Shown: positions 45,283 through 54,953 of the stretch, one piece after another | How the letters are laid out: every line of letters begins with the position of its first letter | Numbering within the stretch: position 1 is the first letter of the stretch | Origin: an uncultured Clostridia bacterium | GTDB taxonomy: Bacteria; Bacillota; Clostridia; Christensenellales; UBA1242 | DNA length: 64,000 nucleotides | NCBI GenBank assembly: GCA_944349905.1 | Contig: CALVNR010000001.1 | Coordinates: 130,550 to 194,549, forward strand | Reading direction: 5' to 3' | Made by a program: the position numbers and the translations under genes | The notes under the pieces: model-generated | The model's input: the letters and a program-made list of their open reading frames with translations, nothing else | Databases searched by the model: none | Told to the model about the DNA's origin: nothing

Positions 45283-46059
45283 ATGCAAGTTTTCGGAACA
45301 GAGCACATCATTTACATGATTGTAATGATTGTAATAATGACAGCCTTATTAATTGTTTTTAAAAAATTTATACCAAAAAATAAAATGGTATTGCCAATCA
45401 AAATCATTGCAGGAATAGGATTAATTTTGATTATTATAAATAGAATTGTAGTTTCAAAATCTAGGTCTGGAACTTTTATAGATTTTATTCCAGATACATT
45501 TTGCAGTATGATGGGTTTTATTTTGCCTTTAACAATTTTGATTTTTAAGCCAAACACAAAAATTTTTCAATACGCAATTTTTGCTGGTATGATTGGTGGT
45601 TTGCTAACTTTTATTTATCCAGATTTTTTGATTTATTTTGATAATATTTTTAATATTCATCCTTTTACTGGATTGCTTTATCATACACTAATGCTTTTTC
45701 AATTTTTGCTTTGTATAATCTCAGGCTATTTTGTTCCTACATTCAAAAACTGGTCATCTTTATTGATAGGGCTATCGTTTATGGTAGTTTTTGCAGTTTT
45801 TGGTAATACTGTTTTAGGACAATCAAACAACATGTATTTAAATGCACCTTTGCTTTCAGGAACAAGTTTGACTTGGTATGTTGTTGGTATTTTATTTTTA
45901 ATTTTATATACGATTATTTTGCAAATATATGAAATGTGTACTCTTCCAAAAGCAGAGTGGTCTATTGTAAAAGTTTTTAAGTTTTTTAAAAATAAATTAA
46001 AGAAGAAAAATAATAAACTGATTGAAAAAACCGACAAAACGCAAGAAAATAAAGACTAA
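45283..46059 (+). CDS. YwaF/TMEM164-like integral membrane protein
   Basis: A 258-residue protein with six or seven membrane helices and a Lys-rich cytosolic tail. It begins with FGTEHIIYMIVM, the 'FG..H' start of the TIGR02206/YwaF family, and a second conserved His lies in GLLYHTLMLFQF, as in that family. Members are related to TMEM164 and may be acyltransferases. The biochemical role in bacteria is not known. AAAGGAG precedes the ATG. It is a single gene with its own terminator. Confidence 0.68.
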   Translation: MQVFGTEHIIYMIVMIVIMTALLIVFKKFIPKNKMVLPIKIIAGIGLILIIINRIVVSKSRSGTFIDFIPDTFCSMMGFILPLTILIFKPNTKIFQYAIFAGMIGGLLTFIYPDFLIYFDNIFNIHPFTGLLYHTLMLFQFLLCIISGYFVPTFKNWSSLLIGLSFMVVFAVFGNTVLGQSNNMYLNAPLLSGTSLTWYVVGILFLILYTIILQIYEMCTLPKAEWSIVKVFKFFKNKLKKKNNKLIEKTDKTQENKD

Positions 46060-46061
46060 CA

Positions 46062-46090
46062 AAAAAACGATAAATATTTATCGTTTTTTA
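46062..46090. terminator. Bidirectional terminator, perfect palindrome
   Basis: A long perfect palindrome centred on CGATAAATATTTATCG, flanked by A7 and T6, lies between the convergent YwaF-like gene and the minus-strand permease. Confidence 0.8.
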
Positions 46091-47671
46091 TATTTTATTA
46101 AACATTTTTTGACCTTTTCTTTTCAAAATAATTACATAAATTAATAGTAATATCAAATAAACTATTGCGGATATTGCAATTATTAAAATTAATGTAAAAT
46201 TATTAAACAATTTTTCTCCGAGCAAGAAACTTGTTATCATTGGAACACAAGAAATTATCATGTTTATAATTAAGCATACAAAAGTGCTAAGACTTTGCTT
46301 AACTGCTTGCGTTATGTTAATCCATTTTAAATTTGGAAAACGCAGATTGATTAGTAACCCTAAAATAGGGCTCATAACAAGTGCAATAAATTGGATAATT
46401 ATGCTTAGGGATATTATAAAAATGCTATTTGGTTGCAAAATTGCAAAGAACAAAATGTTTGACAATATTACAAAAGGTAGATATAAGACAATAGAAAAAA
46501 TTATTTTTGACATTGCAAATGTTTTAAATGATATAGGCAAACTTTTTACTACATAATTTTTTTCGCCCTCAACATTAATGCTAACAGAAGAAGGTGATGC
46601 TACGCCTATCATCATTATGTTAACAAAAGTAAATATTGAGATTGCAATGTTTGTGATTTCTGTATAACTTTTAAACGACAAAGCCAAAATAATTGAAACA
46701 GCAACAGTCATTATTGCACCCATAATGCAATTTACAAAATATATTGGTGTGTTTATAAAAAATTTAAATTCTTTATTAAGTAAATCTTTAAAAACAGATT
46801 TTTCTTTAAAAACATCATTTTTATTTTTAACTTTAATTTTTGTATTACTTTGCAAAATATAAGTGTTAAGTTTTTTATATGTTAAAGCTAGCAACAAAAT
46901 GCTTAGTGCTATTGCTAAAACTGAAATGAAAACAAACAACAAAAATTGTAAAAAAGAACTGGTTGTTATGGCACTATATAATGTGCTAATATATGGCAAA
47001 AATATTTTAATCCAAATTGAAATTTGACCATTAGAAAACATATTTGTTATTGTATCATTACTTGCCATAGAAATTGTTATAACTAAAAATAGTGTAAAAA
47101 TTAGTGTCAAAATTGAAGTAATAATATTTCTATTTTTTAATTTGCCTGTGGCAAAATTTATAATTATTGTTAATATATTTCCAATAAAATTTACAAATGC
47201 AGGAGCAAACAAAAAAGAAATTAATGCAAAAATAATTGATTGAGCTGTTATTGGATTATATATAAAATAAACAACATAAGCAGGTAACAAAAATATGGAA
47301 TGAAAAAACAAGCTTAACAAATATGAACTGATAAATTTTGCAATAACTATTTCTACTTTTTTTATAGGTAGTGATTCCAAATATTCAAAATCATTTGTTT
47401 TAAAATAAACACCTTGTTGTTGATATACTGTGAAAAACAAAACAAATATTCCTGCACTAAGTAAGCCTAAAAGTAAAATCATTTGAGGCTGATTTAATTG
47501 TTTAAAAGATTCTCCCAACGAATAATAAGAGTATCCCATGCCGGCACAAACTAAAATAGAAACGAGTAGTGTTACAAGAATTATACTGCTTTTGCTATTT
47601 TTTTTGCTGTTGAAAGATTGAGAAAATAGAGAGTTTGTATATATTTTTGTTAAATTAATTATGTTCTTCAT
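46088..47671 (-). CDS. ABC-2 type exporter permease
   Basis: A 527-residue permease with about twelve hydrophobic helices in two halves and a cytosolic loop after residue ~270 (VKNKNDVFKEKSVFKDLLNK). The segment FKTNDFEYLESLPIKKVEIV near residue 90 matches the equivalent place in the permease at 7949, so the two belong to one family. Its ATG lies inside the ATPase gene (17-base overlap) after a GGAG site, giving coupled translation. The substrate is unknown. Confidence 0.83.
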   Translation of the reverse strand: MKNIINLTKIYTNSLFSQSFNSKKNSKSSIILVTLLVSILVCAGMGYSYYSLGESFKQLNQPQMILLLGLLSAGIFVLFFTVYQQQGVYFKTNDFEYLESLPIKKVEIVIAKFISSYLLSLFFHSIFLLPAYVVYFIYNPITAQSIIFALISFLFAPAFVNFIGNILTIIINFATGKLKNRNIITSILTLIFTLFLVITISMASNDTITNMFSNGQISIWIKIFLPYISTLYSAITTSSFLQFLLFVFISVLAIALSILLLALTYKKLNTYILQSNTKIKVKNKNDVFKEKSVFKDLLNKEFKFFINTPIYFVNCIMGAIMTVAVSIILALSFKSYTEITNIAISIFTFVNIMMIGVASPSSVSINVEGEKNYVVKSLPISFKTFAMSKIIFSIVLYLPFVILSNILFFAILQPNSIFIISLSIIIQFIALVMSPILGLLINLRFPNLKWINITQAVKQSLSTFVCLIINMIISCVPMITSFLLGEKLFNNFTLILIIAISAIVYLILLLIYVIILKRKGQKMFNKI

Positions 47672-48371
47672 TTTCTATCTCCAAAAAGACTTTTTCAAGA
47701 CTTTCAATACCTTTTACATCTTCCATTTTTCCACTTTCAATAAGTTTTCCATTTTTTATAATAGCAATATGAGAACATATTTTCTCAGCCACATCAAGAA
47801 CATGTGTTGAATAAAATATGGCAACTTTTTGCTCTGCAAGTTCCTTCATTATCAACTTTAATTCATGACTTGATTTTGGGTCAAGACCAACAAAAGGTTC
47901 GTCAAGTAGCAACAACTTTGGGGTATGAATAAGTGCACATATGATAGCCAATTTTTGTTTCATACCATGACTATAAGTAGAAATTTTTTGAGATAAATTT
48001 TCTTGTAAATCAAAACGCTTTGAATATTTTTCAATTTGTTCTTTTCTTTTTTCTTTTGAAATTTTAAAAACATCAGCAATGAAATTGAGCTGTTCAATTC
48101 CTGTTAAGTTTTCGTAAAGTAGTGGATTGTCTGGAATATAATGCAAAACTTCTTTTGCCTTTAAACTTTGATTTTTAATATCAAAACCATCTACCTTAAT
48201 ACTTCCTTCATCAAAATTTAAAATTCCAGAAATAGCTTTTAAAGTTGTGGTTTTTCCAGCTCCATTGTGCCCAATAAAAGCCCAAATTTCTCCACCTTTT
48301 ATATTTAATGACAAGTTGTCAACAGCAACTTTATCTCCAAATTTTTTTGTAAAATTTTTTATTTCTAACAT
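47655..48371 (-). CDS. ABC transporter ATP-binding protein
   Basis: A 238-residue ATPase: Walker A GHNGAGKTTT, the family segment IPDNPLLYENLTG, signature YSHGMKQK, Walker B LLLLDEPFVG and switch YSTHV. The start at 48371 has GGAG six bases upstream; a longer reading to 48401 lacks such a site. It closely resembles the ATPase domain at 6923 but has no Lys/Glu tail. It forms an exporter with the overlapping permease. Confidence 0.9.
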   Translation of the reverse strand: MLEIKNFTKKFGDKVAVDNLSLNIKGGEIWAFIGHNGAGKTTTLKAISGILNFDEGSIKVDGFDIKNQSLKAKEVLHYIPDNPLLYENLTGIEQLNFIADVFKISKEKRKEQIEKYSKRFDLQENLSQKISTYSHGMKQKLAIICALIHTPKLLLLDEPFVGLDPKSSHELKLIMKELAEQKVAIFYSTHVLDVAEKICSHIAIIKNGKLIESGKMEDVKGIESLEKVFLEIENEEHN

Positions 48372-48428
48372 TGTCCGCTCCATTTTTTGATAGTTTAGCA
48401 TAAAAATAAAAAAAACTCAAAATTTTTT

Positions 48429-48458
48429 TTGCTTTTGTTTGGTTGTTTATGTTATATT
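48429..48458 (+). promoter_or_regulatory. Promoter of the GNAT-ASCH gene
   Basis: TTGCTT (48429-48434), an 18-base spacer and TATATT (48453-48458), followed by AAGGAG and the ATG at 48491. Confidence 0.45.
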
Positions 48459-48490
48459 GTTAAGTGTAATTAATTATGTAAGGAGCAAAA

Positions 48491-49261
48491 ATGGAAATTG
48501 TTAGAAATATAAGTGTTGAAGATTTTCAAAAATTGCATATTTTGGTTGGATGGAAAATTTTAAAAGATAAAGAAATTGAAAACGCATTAAAAAATTCAAT
48601 GTTTGTTTCATGTGCTGTTGAGGATGGACAGGTTATTGGAATGGCCAGAGTAGTTGGAGACTTTGCAACGCATGGACTTTTATGTGATGTTATTGTAAGC
48701 CCACTATTTCAAAGACGTGGCATAGGTAAAGCAATTATCAGTGATATTTCATCACAAATTCAAGAATTTGTTGACAATAAAGATGAATTTATGTTGGAAT
48801 TATTGCCAACAAAAGGCAACGTTGAGTTTTATCAAAAATGCGGTTTTAAATATGAACCTAACTATATGGACGGTTTATATAAGTGGTTTAAAAATAAAAA
48901 TATATATGGTCAAAATTGCAAAAAACATTTGATGAGGTTGAACAGTAAGCCTTTTGATAGCATAAAAAACGGGCAGAAAAATATTGAAATGCGTTTGTAT
49001 GATGAAAAGAGAAAACTTATTAAACCTAACGATATAATTATTTTTCATAATAAAGATAATGGTGAAAGGTTGTGGTGCAGGGTTATTCAGTTGCACAAAT
49101 TTGATAATTTTGAACAGTTATACAAAAATTTTGATAAAAAGCAATTAGGTTATCAAGAAAATGAAGCAAGCAGTCCAAAAGACATGGAAGAATATTATAG
49201 CAAAGAAGAACAAGCATTGTATGGTGTTGTTGGTATAGAAGTGAAATTAATGGAAAGTTAA
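48491..49261 (+). CDS. GNAT acetyltransferase fused to an ASCH domain
   Basis: A 256-residue two-domain protein. Residues 1-135 are a GNAT fold with the acetyl-CoA loop VSPLFQRRGIGKAI (the Q/RxxGxG/A motif) and a C-terminal strand FYQKCGFKYEPNYMDG. Residues ~148-256 form an ASCH domain (LNSKPFDSIKNGQKNIEMRL, then DIIIFHNKDNGERLWCRVI), a PUA-like beta-barrel linked to RNA or modified-nucleoside binding. The GNAT half alone would be called a small-molecule or protein acetyltransferase. The fusion suggests a nucleic-acid-related substrate, which is an inference. Confidence 0.82.
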   Translation: MEIVRNISVEDFQKLHILVGWKILKDKEIENALKNSMFVSCAVEDGQVIGMARVVGDFATHGLLCDVIVSPLFQRRGIGKAIISDISSQIQEFVDNKDEFMLELLPTKGNVEFYQKCGFKYEPNYMDGLYKWFKNKNIYGQNCKKHLMRLNSKPFDSIKNGQKNIEMRLYDEKRKLIKPNDIIIFHNKDNGERLWCRVIQLHKFDNFEQLYKNFDKKQLGYQENEASSPKDMEEYYSKEEQALYGVVGIEVKLMES

Positions 49262-49274
49262 ATTTTTTATAATA

Positions 49275-49304
49275 AAACAGCGATTTTATGTCGTTGTTTT
49301 TTTA
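49275..49304 (+). terminator. Terminator after the GNAT-ASCH gene
   Basis: The stem AACAGCGA/TCGTTGTT (one G-T pair) with a seven-base loop and a T run. Confidence 0.65.
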
Positions 49305-49339
49305 CAAGTTATGTATATTTAAAGTTTTTTAAAAAACTA

Positions 49340-49368
49340 TTGACTTTTTGTAAAAATTTTTATATATT
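49340..49368 (+). promoter_or_regulatory. Promoter of the giant-protein/toxin operon
   Basis: TTGACT (49340-49345), a 17-base spacer and TATATT (49363-49368). No further clear promoter or terminator was seen up to 63829, so three giant genes and four small ones may share it. Confidence 0.6.
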
Positions 49369-49392
49369 TATATTAATTTATTGGGGGAAATT

Positions 49393-52020
49393 TTGAAAAA
49401 GAATTTTCAAATTAAACTATTTTCAATAATAATTGCTTCACTTGCCGTTGTCGGTGGCATAATTGGTATGTGTGTTGCATATTTTGTTAACCCCTTAGTT
49501 GAGATTTACGTAAAAGACTTCCCCACAAAAACGGAATATTTTGAAACTGAGCAGTTTGATGCGTCAGGTTTAAAAATTGTTGCTAGATATAAATATTATA
49601 ATGTTGAAAAAGAAATTGAAGATTTTGAAATTCTTGTTGACAGTCCATTAAACACCGAGTCAACGAGTGTGACAATATCTTACTCTGAAAAAGGTGTAAC
49701 TAAGACAGTTTCTTTTGATATTACAGTAAAGCAAAGAAAAATTACAGAAATGGTTATTTTAAGTCAGCCTTTAAAAACAGAATATTTTGAAGGTGAGTTT
49801 TTTGATGTAAAAGGTCTTGAATTGCAAGTAAATTGTGAAGATGGAGCAAAATCATTTGAGCCTAAAAATATACAAATTGCAAAAGAAAATATTTCCCTTA
49901 CAACCAATGATAAAAGTATTGCTATTTCATATACAGAGAATGGTAAAACTGTTTTAGCATTTGTTAACATTATTGTCAAAGAAATTACTACTGAACAAGA
50001 AGAAACCCAGGTTGCTGAAAATTTAATAGGATTTCTTCCAGAGTATGATGAAGTTGATATTGATGATGAAAGTACAATAGAATACATAAAAGATGTATAT
50101 GACAAATTATCACAAGCACAAAAAGAAGAAGTTGGAGCTGATAAAGTTTTGCAAGATTTGACGACCAAAATTGAGCAATTGAAGAAAGAACAGGAAATTC
50201 TTTTAAACAGACAATATTCAATAAACTATATTTCCAAACAAGAAACAACAGATTTTAATCCAAACAATTCAAGCACTTATAAAAATGCACAGGGAAGTGT
50301 TGATTTGTTAAATCCTATCTCGGAAGAATTGTATAACAAAGGTTATGATTTTTCTCATTGGGAAGATAAAAAAGGCAACAAGGTAACTCAATTATACAAC
50401 ATAACAGAAGATACAACTTATTATGCAATTTTTGAGTTGTCAAATTTAATTAATTTGAAATTTATAAATATTACAAACGATACAGAAATTGGTGTTATGT
50501 CTGTTCAAAGATTTAATGGAACAAACTTTCAATACAACTTGATTAATAATGAAGTAAACAATTTTATTTTTGAAGTTCTCAATCAAATGCCAACAAATTT
50601 TTATTTAAGCAAAATATCAAATCCTGTAACTACTTTGGCTACTTCCCAGGGAAGAAGTGTTGATGTTTTTGTTGAAACTTTGCCATTAAATGATTTGGTT
50701 GATAAAAACCTACCAGAGCAACAAGAAAACAGTGCTATTTTCGTATTTGGCGAAAATGTAAAAGAGTTTGCTTTAAGTGATGGTTATTTACAACAAAGAG
50801 CAATAAGTGATATTTATGCTTATTATAACGAGCAGAATGAAAATTATTTGAATTATTATTTAGTAGATGAAGAAAAGAAAGTTTATGCTGACCTTGAAAA
50901 AATCAATTTTAATGATTTAGAAAGTAAAACTGTTGTAGTAACAAAAGTAGACAATAACTTTACGATAACAATAGATTATAAAAATGGCGAAAAATCATAT
51001 AGTGGTTTAAAAGGAAAACAAACAATTTTAGATGCTTTAATTGAATATTCAGATAATGATGAGAACATTTTGACCTTTATAGATGGTTTAGGTGAATATT
51101 TTGATTTAAGTCAAATGCTCTATGATGATGTTTTGTTGAAAATGCATGATAGAATTTCATTTGATATTATATTGCATAATGGCACAGAAACTTCTACAAT
51201 TAATATTCCAAACGAAAGCGCAGAAAATTATCAACTTACTGAAAATTTGCCGAAATTACAAAAATTGGGATACATTTTTGTCGGCTGGGCTCTTTCAGAA
51301 GGGGAAAATGCTTTATCAGATGAATATATAAATATTATAATGCAAAATAAGAATAAGAACAGTGAATTGTTTGCTGTATGGAAAATAAATCCAAACTATG
51401 ATTTTCCATCAAGTTCTGTAAATTATACCCATCAATTCGTTGGAAAGTGGAGTGCAGTATTTAATCATGATGGCAAAATTATAGAAGCAAATTTAAATCT
51501 TAAAGCAAATGGTATTTATGAATATACAATCAAGAGTAACGGTTTGATAAATTCTACCATTATGGGAGAGTATCGTTTTGAAGAAAACAAACTTGTTGTT
51601 TATTCATTGTCTTTGGACGGAGATTATCAATTAATTCAAAAAAGCGATTTATCTTTTGATTTAACATACCTAGATAGCAATATTTTAGTGACAAATTGTT
51701 TTTATATTACAAAAAATGATAGTTCAATACAAGTGGAAAGATTTGATGTTGTATTGAATAGTGGAAACATCAAATTTGCAAATTATTATGGAAAAGAATT
51801 TTTGGGCAAATATCAATTTTATGAAAAAGATGTATTGACAAATGTTATAAATTCATATATAATAGAACTGTTTAATAATGGATATGCAAATGTTACTGTC
51901 AACAACAAGATAATTAATGTTGTATATCGTGTAGTTGAAAATAAAATTATAATTCTTTCTAATGATGTTTTAGGTGTTAAAGATTTGACAGAATATATAA
52001 ACGATTCAAATAGAGTATAA
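49393..52020 (+). CDS. Secreted Ig-like/InlB-repeat protein (first giant of the toxin operon)
   Basis: About 875 residues from a TTG at 49393, placed after the TTGGGGGAAA site (a TTG at 49381 lies inside that site). There is an N-terminal membrane segment (LFSIIIASLAVVGGIIGMCV). Two Big3-like units follow (TEYFETEQFDASGLKIV and TEYFEGEFFDVKGLELQV). A short helical module is next (IEYIKDVYDKLSQAQKEEV). Two InlB B-repeat-like units are present (NKGYDFSHWEDKKG and KLGYIFVGWALSEG). At the C-terminus a beta-barrel-like part holds FVGKWSAVFNHDGKIIEANL. It is a surface or secreted protein; no enzyme motif was seen. It precedes the next giant gene by 12 bases. Confidence 0.75.
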   Translation: MKKNFQIKLFSIIIASLAVVGGIIGMCVAYFVNPLVEIYVKDFPTKTEYFETEQFDASGLKIVARYKYYNVEKEIEDFEILVDSPLNTESTSVTISYSEKGVTKTVSFDITVKQRKITEMVILSQPLKTEYFEGEFFDVKGLELQVNCEDGAKSFEPKNIQIAKENISLTTNDKSIAISYTENGKTVLAFVNIIVKEITTEQEETQVAENLIGFLPEYDEVDIDDESTIEYIKDVYDKLSQAQKEEVGADKVLQDLTTKIEQLKKEQEILLNRQYSINYISKQETTDFNPNNSSTYKNAQGSVDLLNPISEELYNKGYDFSHWEDKKGNKVTQLYNITEDTTYYAIFELSNLINLKFINITNDTEIGVMSVQRFNGTNFQYNLINNEVNNFIFEVLNQMPTNFYLSKISNPVTTLATSQGRSVDVFVETLPLNDLVDKNLPEQQENSAIFVFGENVKEFALSDGYLQQRAISDIYAYYNEQNENYLNYYLVDEEKKVYADLEKINFNDLESKTVVVTKVDNNFTITIDYKNGEKSYSGLKGKQTILDALIEYSDNDENILTFIDGLGEYFDLSQMLYDDVLLKMHDRISFDIILHNGTETSTINIPNESAENYQLTENLPKLQKLGYIFVGWALSEGENALSDEYINIIMQNKNKNSELFAVWKINPNYDFPSSSVNYTHQFVGKWSAVFNHDGKIIEANLNLKANGIYEYTIKSNGLINSTIMGEYRFEENKLVVYSLSLDGDYQLIQKSDLSFDLTYLDSNILVTNCFYITKNDSSIQVERFDVVLNSGNIKFANYYGKEFLGKYQFYEKDVLTNVINSYIIELFNNGYANVTVNNKIINVVYRVVENKIIILSNDVLGVKDLTEYINDSNRV

Positions 52021-52032
52021 TTGGGGGAAGGG

Positions 52033-54942
52033 ATGAATAAATTGAAAGTTAATTGCAAAGTGATAAACTTAATATTTTTAAGTTTTGTTTTTTGCGCATT
52101 AGTCTTGTTTGGTTTGTTTTCGTTAAAGTCACAAGATACATTTTTGCTCTCTGCTAGTGAAGAAGAACTTGAAAGTGATAACCAGTTAGATTTTGACAGA
52201 GAAGAAATTAAAATAGATAATGTTATTTTGTCTTCTGATAGAAACAGTGCCAAAGCAGGTGAAAATGTTAACTTTTTGTTTGAAGTAGAACCTTATTTTT
52301 CAATTGAAACTATTAAGACCATTGACTATAAAATTGTCAGTGGCAAAAATTATGCCAGCGTTAATAACGATGGCATTTTGTCTTTATATAAGAACGCAAA
52401 AGCATACGAAAATATTTCAGTGCAAGTTATTGTAAATGAAAAAGCAAGCAATATTGCAACAATCATGGTTGAAAAAACAGAAGTTGAAGATTTTGAAATT
52501 GTTGCAGACAAATTGACAATAAGAGAAGGAGAAATGGCACAAGTAAGTGTAAGTAAATTGCTCCCACAAACTGCAAGTTTTAAAACAGTTGAATATAGAA
52601 TTATAGAAGGAAATGAATATGCTTCTATTGATTCAGAAACAGGACTTATTAAAGTTAATGATCAAATAAATATTCCAAAAGCTACTTTTAAAGTTTGTGC
52701 TTTTACTTGTGAAAATTTTGTTAAGGAAAGCAATGTTATAGAATTTGAAATTTATGTTCCTGTAAAAAATATGACTTTATCAGCAAGTGATACTGTTGCA
52801 AAAATTTCTTCTAACGAAGGAAAAGATATTGTTTTAAACGCAAAACCAATTGGCGTCGTTTCAAACTTTAATCCAGTTTATGTTATGGATTCTGCGTATA
52901 GTGAGTATGCATATATTTCTGGAAACATTTTACATGTAAATAAAAATCTCAAAGAAGAAGTTTTAATTCCAGTTTGGGCAGAGCAAGATGGGGCAGAGTC
53001 AAATATTTTATATATTCAAGTTTACATCATTACAGAAGAGATACAACTTAATGAAAATGAAGATTTAAAAAATGTTTCACAATTTTTAAGTTATAATTTT
53101 TCTGCTAAAACATTTCCTAGTTATGCAAGTTCGCAAGAATTCAGTTATTCATTAACTGATGAAAATGGTTTGGAAATTTTTTATGCTAACATTAGTGAAA
53201 ATGGTTTGTTGACAATAAATGATGAAGCACCAGCAAATTCAACTTTAAAATTAACAATTCAAAACGCAGATGCAACAAAAATTGTTTACTTGAACATACA
53301 AGAATATGATACAAAGATTATTACATTACTTAGTGATTCTCTTCCTGATACTGTTTATCCTTGCGATATTATTGAATTTTATGCTTTTTTGGATAATAAG
53401 TATAAAACAAAAAATCATTTTGAAATAGAATTTGAGTCTGGAGATGAAAATGTCTTTGAAAACCATGGCAATTACATAACTATAAAAGATTTGTATGAAC
53501 TTGAAAAATTTGGTAAAAACCAATTAAGTTTTAGTGTTAGAATAAAATCAACAACAGGATTAAGAAGCAAAAGTCATACATTTACAGTTAATTTACCAGT
53601 TGCTTCTATGCAAAACCAAACAATATATGTTAATCGTGGTGAAACTGTTTATATTGACATGTTTTTCAACTCAATGAATTTTGCAACAAACAAGGAAATT
53701 AAAGATGTTTCAAACAAAATAGTTAATGGTCAAACAATAGTTGTTAGTAAATCTCCTGTTGCTGGACAAATAAAAGTAGATGTTCCTACAAAACTTGAAT
53801 ACAATACAATGTTTAGAATTCCAGTTTATTCAGAAGATGGAAATAAAACTTGTACTATAACCCTTATAATAGATAGATTTGATGCAAGCAAATTAAAATT
53901 TGTTTTAGATGATAAGGATAGCAGTGGTTATGCTGTTGACCCGATAAATACAGAATTATGGATTGGCAGAAGTTTAAAAATTAGTTTTACTTATAATGGT
54001 TTGCCAGTTTCAGAATATGCAATTAAAAGACATGTTGTATGTACAGGTTATTTAGATATACTTGAATTGACAAATGACTACATCATAGTAAAAGCATTAG
54101 AAGGAAAGGGTGGAGTTGAAATAAGTTTTTCTGTTTCATTCCAAGAAAAATCTGATAATAATGTAACTTACGAGGTAGTGAATAAACCGATGACGTTATT
54201 CAATCCTGCTGATAGCGAAAATGCTGTTTATGTTCAAACTGAAAAATATGATAAAAACCTTGTAGTATTAAGTAGTAACAAACTAGATTTAAGTTCTTTA
54301 TACAAATATAACGATTCATTTGATTCAAAAATAACAAAAACTTGGCTTACAAGTTCAAAAGCATATGCAAATGGCAACACAATTGAAGCTGTTGATGGCA
54401 CTACTCCTTGGGATGGATTTGAGGTTGTATTGCATTATCAACAAACTTATAATGGCAAAGTGTTAGAAATGGGCCAAACAAAAATTTTGGCATTTTTACA
54501 AACTGACATTGCAAGAACTTATACTTATAAAGATTCAAAAAATGATATGAAAGTTACAGACAGCGCAACAGCTCTTGCTCCATATCAATTAAGTCCTGTA
54601 AATTTTCAAAATTTGAAAAAACTTGGCTATACAAAAATTAAAATGACTGTTAGCGTTGATATAGCGGAAATTGATGATGGATGGCAGGAATTGTATATTT
54701 ATATTGACAACGACAACAATTCTTCAAACGGAAAAGAAACAATTTTTTCAAAAAACAATATAGAACATGGTGCAGGGCATAAAGATACAAGTTGGTGGGC
54801 ACATAAGTTTAATATAGAAGTTGATATAAACAAATTAATAGAAAAACCTTATATAGTTATGGCAGGCAAAGCTCATGGATATTTTGGAGACACTTGGAAT
54901 TGGGGTACAACTTATATAACTTACACTCCATCGTATAGTTAA
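52033..54942 (+). CDS. Secreted Ig-like protein (second giant of the toxin operon)
   Basis: A 970-residue protein with a signal peptide (residues ~10-35, ending LFSLKSQDTFLLSASEE). Successive Ig-like beta domains share a 'V.NA..V..I..G..YAsI' style (GKNYASVNNDGI, GNEYASIDSETGL). The last ~150 residues are a different globular domain with many aromatics (LYIYIDNDNNSSNGKE, HKDTSWWAHKF, AHGYFGDTWNWG). No membrane anchor or LPXTG motif follows, so the protein is probably released or held by another component. The ATG at 52033 is preceded by TTGGGGGAAGGG, echoing the upstream gene. The toxin gene begins 12 bases after its stop. Confidence 0.72.
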   Translation: MNKLKVNCKVINLIFLSFVFCALVLFGLFSLKSQDTFLLSASEEELESDNQLDFDREEIKIDNVILSSDRNSAKAGENVNFLFEVEPYFSIETIKTIDYKIVSGKNYASVNNDGILSLYKNAKAYENISVQVIVNEKASNIATIMVEKTEVEDFEIVADKLTIREGEMAQVSVSKLLPQTASFKTVEYRIIEGNEYASIDSETGLIKVNDQINIPKATFKVCAFTCENFVKESNVIEFEIYVPVKNMTLSASDTVAKISSNEGKDIVLNAKPIGVVSNFNPVYVMDSAYSEYAYISGNILHVNKNLKEEVLIPVWAEQDGAESNILYIQVYIITEEIQLNENEDLKNVSQFLSYNFSAKTFPSYASSQEFSYSLTDENGLEIFYANISENGLLTINDEAPANSTLKLTIQNADATKIVYLNIQEYDTKIITLLSDSLPDTVYPCDIIEFYAFLDNKYKTKNHFEIEFESGDENVFENHGNYITIKDLYELEKFGKNQLSFSVRIKSTTGLRSKSHTFTVNLPVASMQNQTIYVNRGETVYIDMFFNSMNFATNKEIKDVSNKIVNGQTIVVSKSPVAGQIKVDVPTKLEYNTMFRIPVYSEDGNKTCTITLIIDRFDASKLKFVLDDKDSSGYAVDPINTELWIGRSLKISFTYNGLPVSEYAIKRHVVCTGYLDILELTNDYIIVKALEGKGGVEISFSVSFQEKSDNNVTYEVVNKPMTLFNPADSENAVYVQTEKYDKNLVVLSSNKLDLSSLYKYNDSFDSKITKTWLTSSKAYANGNTIEAVDGTTPWDGFEVVLHYQQTYNGKVLEMGQTKILAFLQTDIARTYTYKDSKNDMKVTDSATALAPYQLSPVNFQNLKKLGYTKIKMTVSVDIAEIDDGWQELYIYIDNDNNSSNGKETIFSKNNIEHGAGHKDTSWWAHKFNIEVDINKLIEKPYIVMAGKAHGYFGDTWNWGTTYITYTPSYS

Positions 54943-54953
54943 AAGGAGAAAAC

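Noticed and set aside
49764..50168. 134-codon minus-strand frame
   Set aside because: It is antisense to the first giant protein, Ser-rich, with no start site signal.
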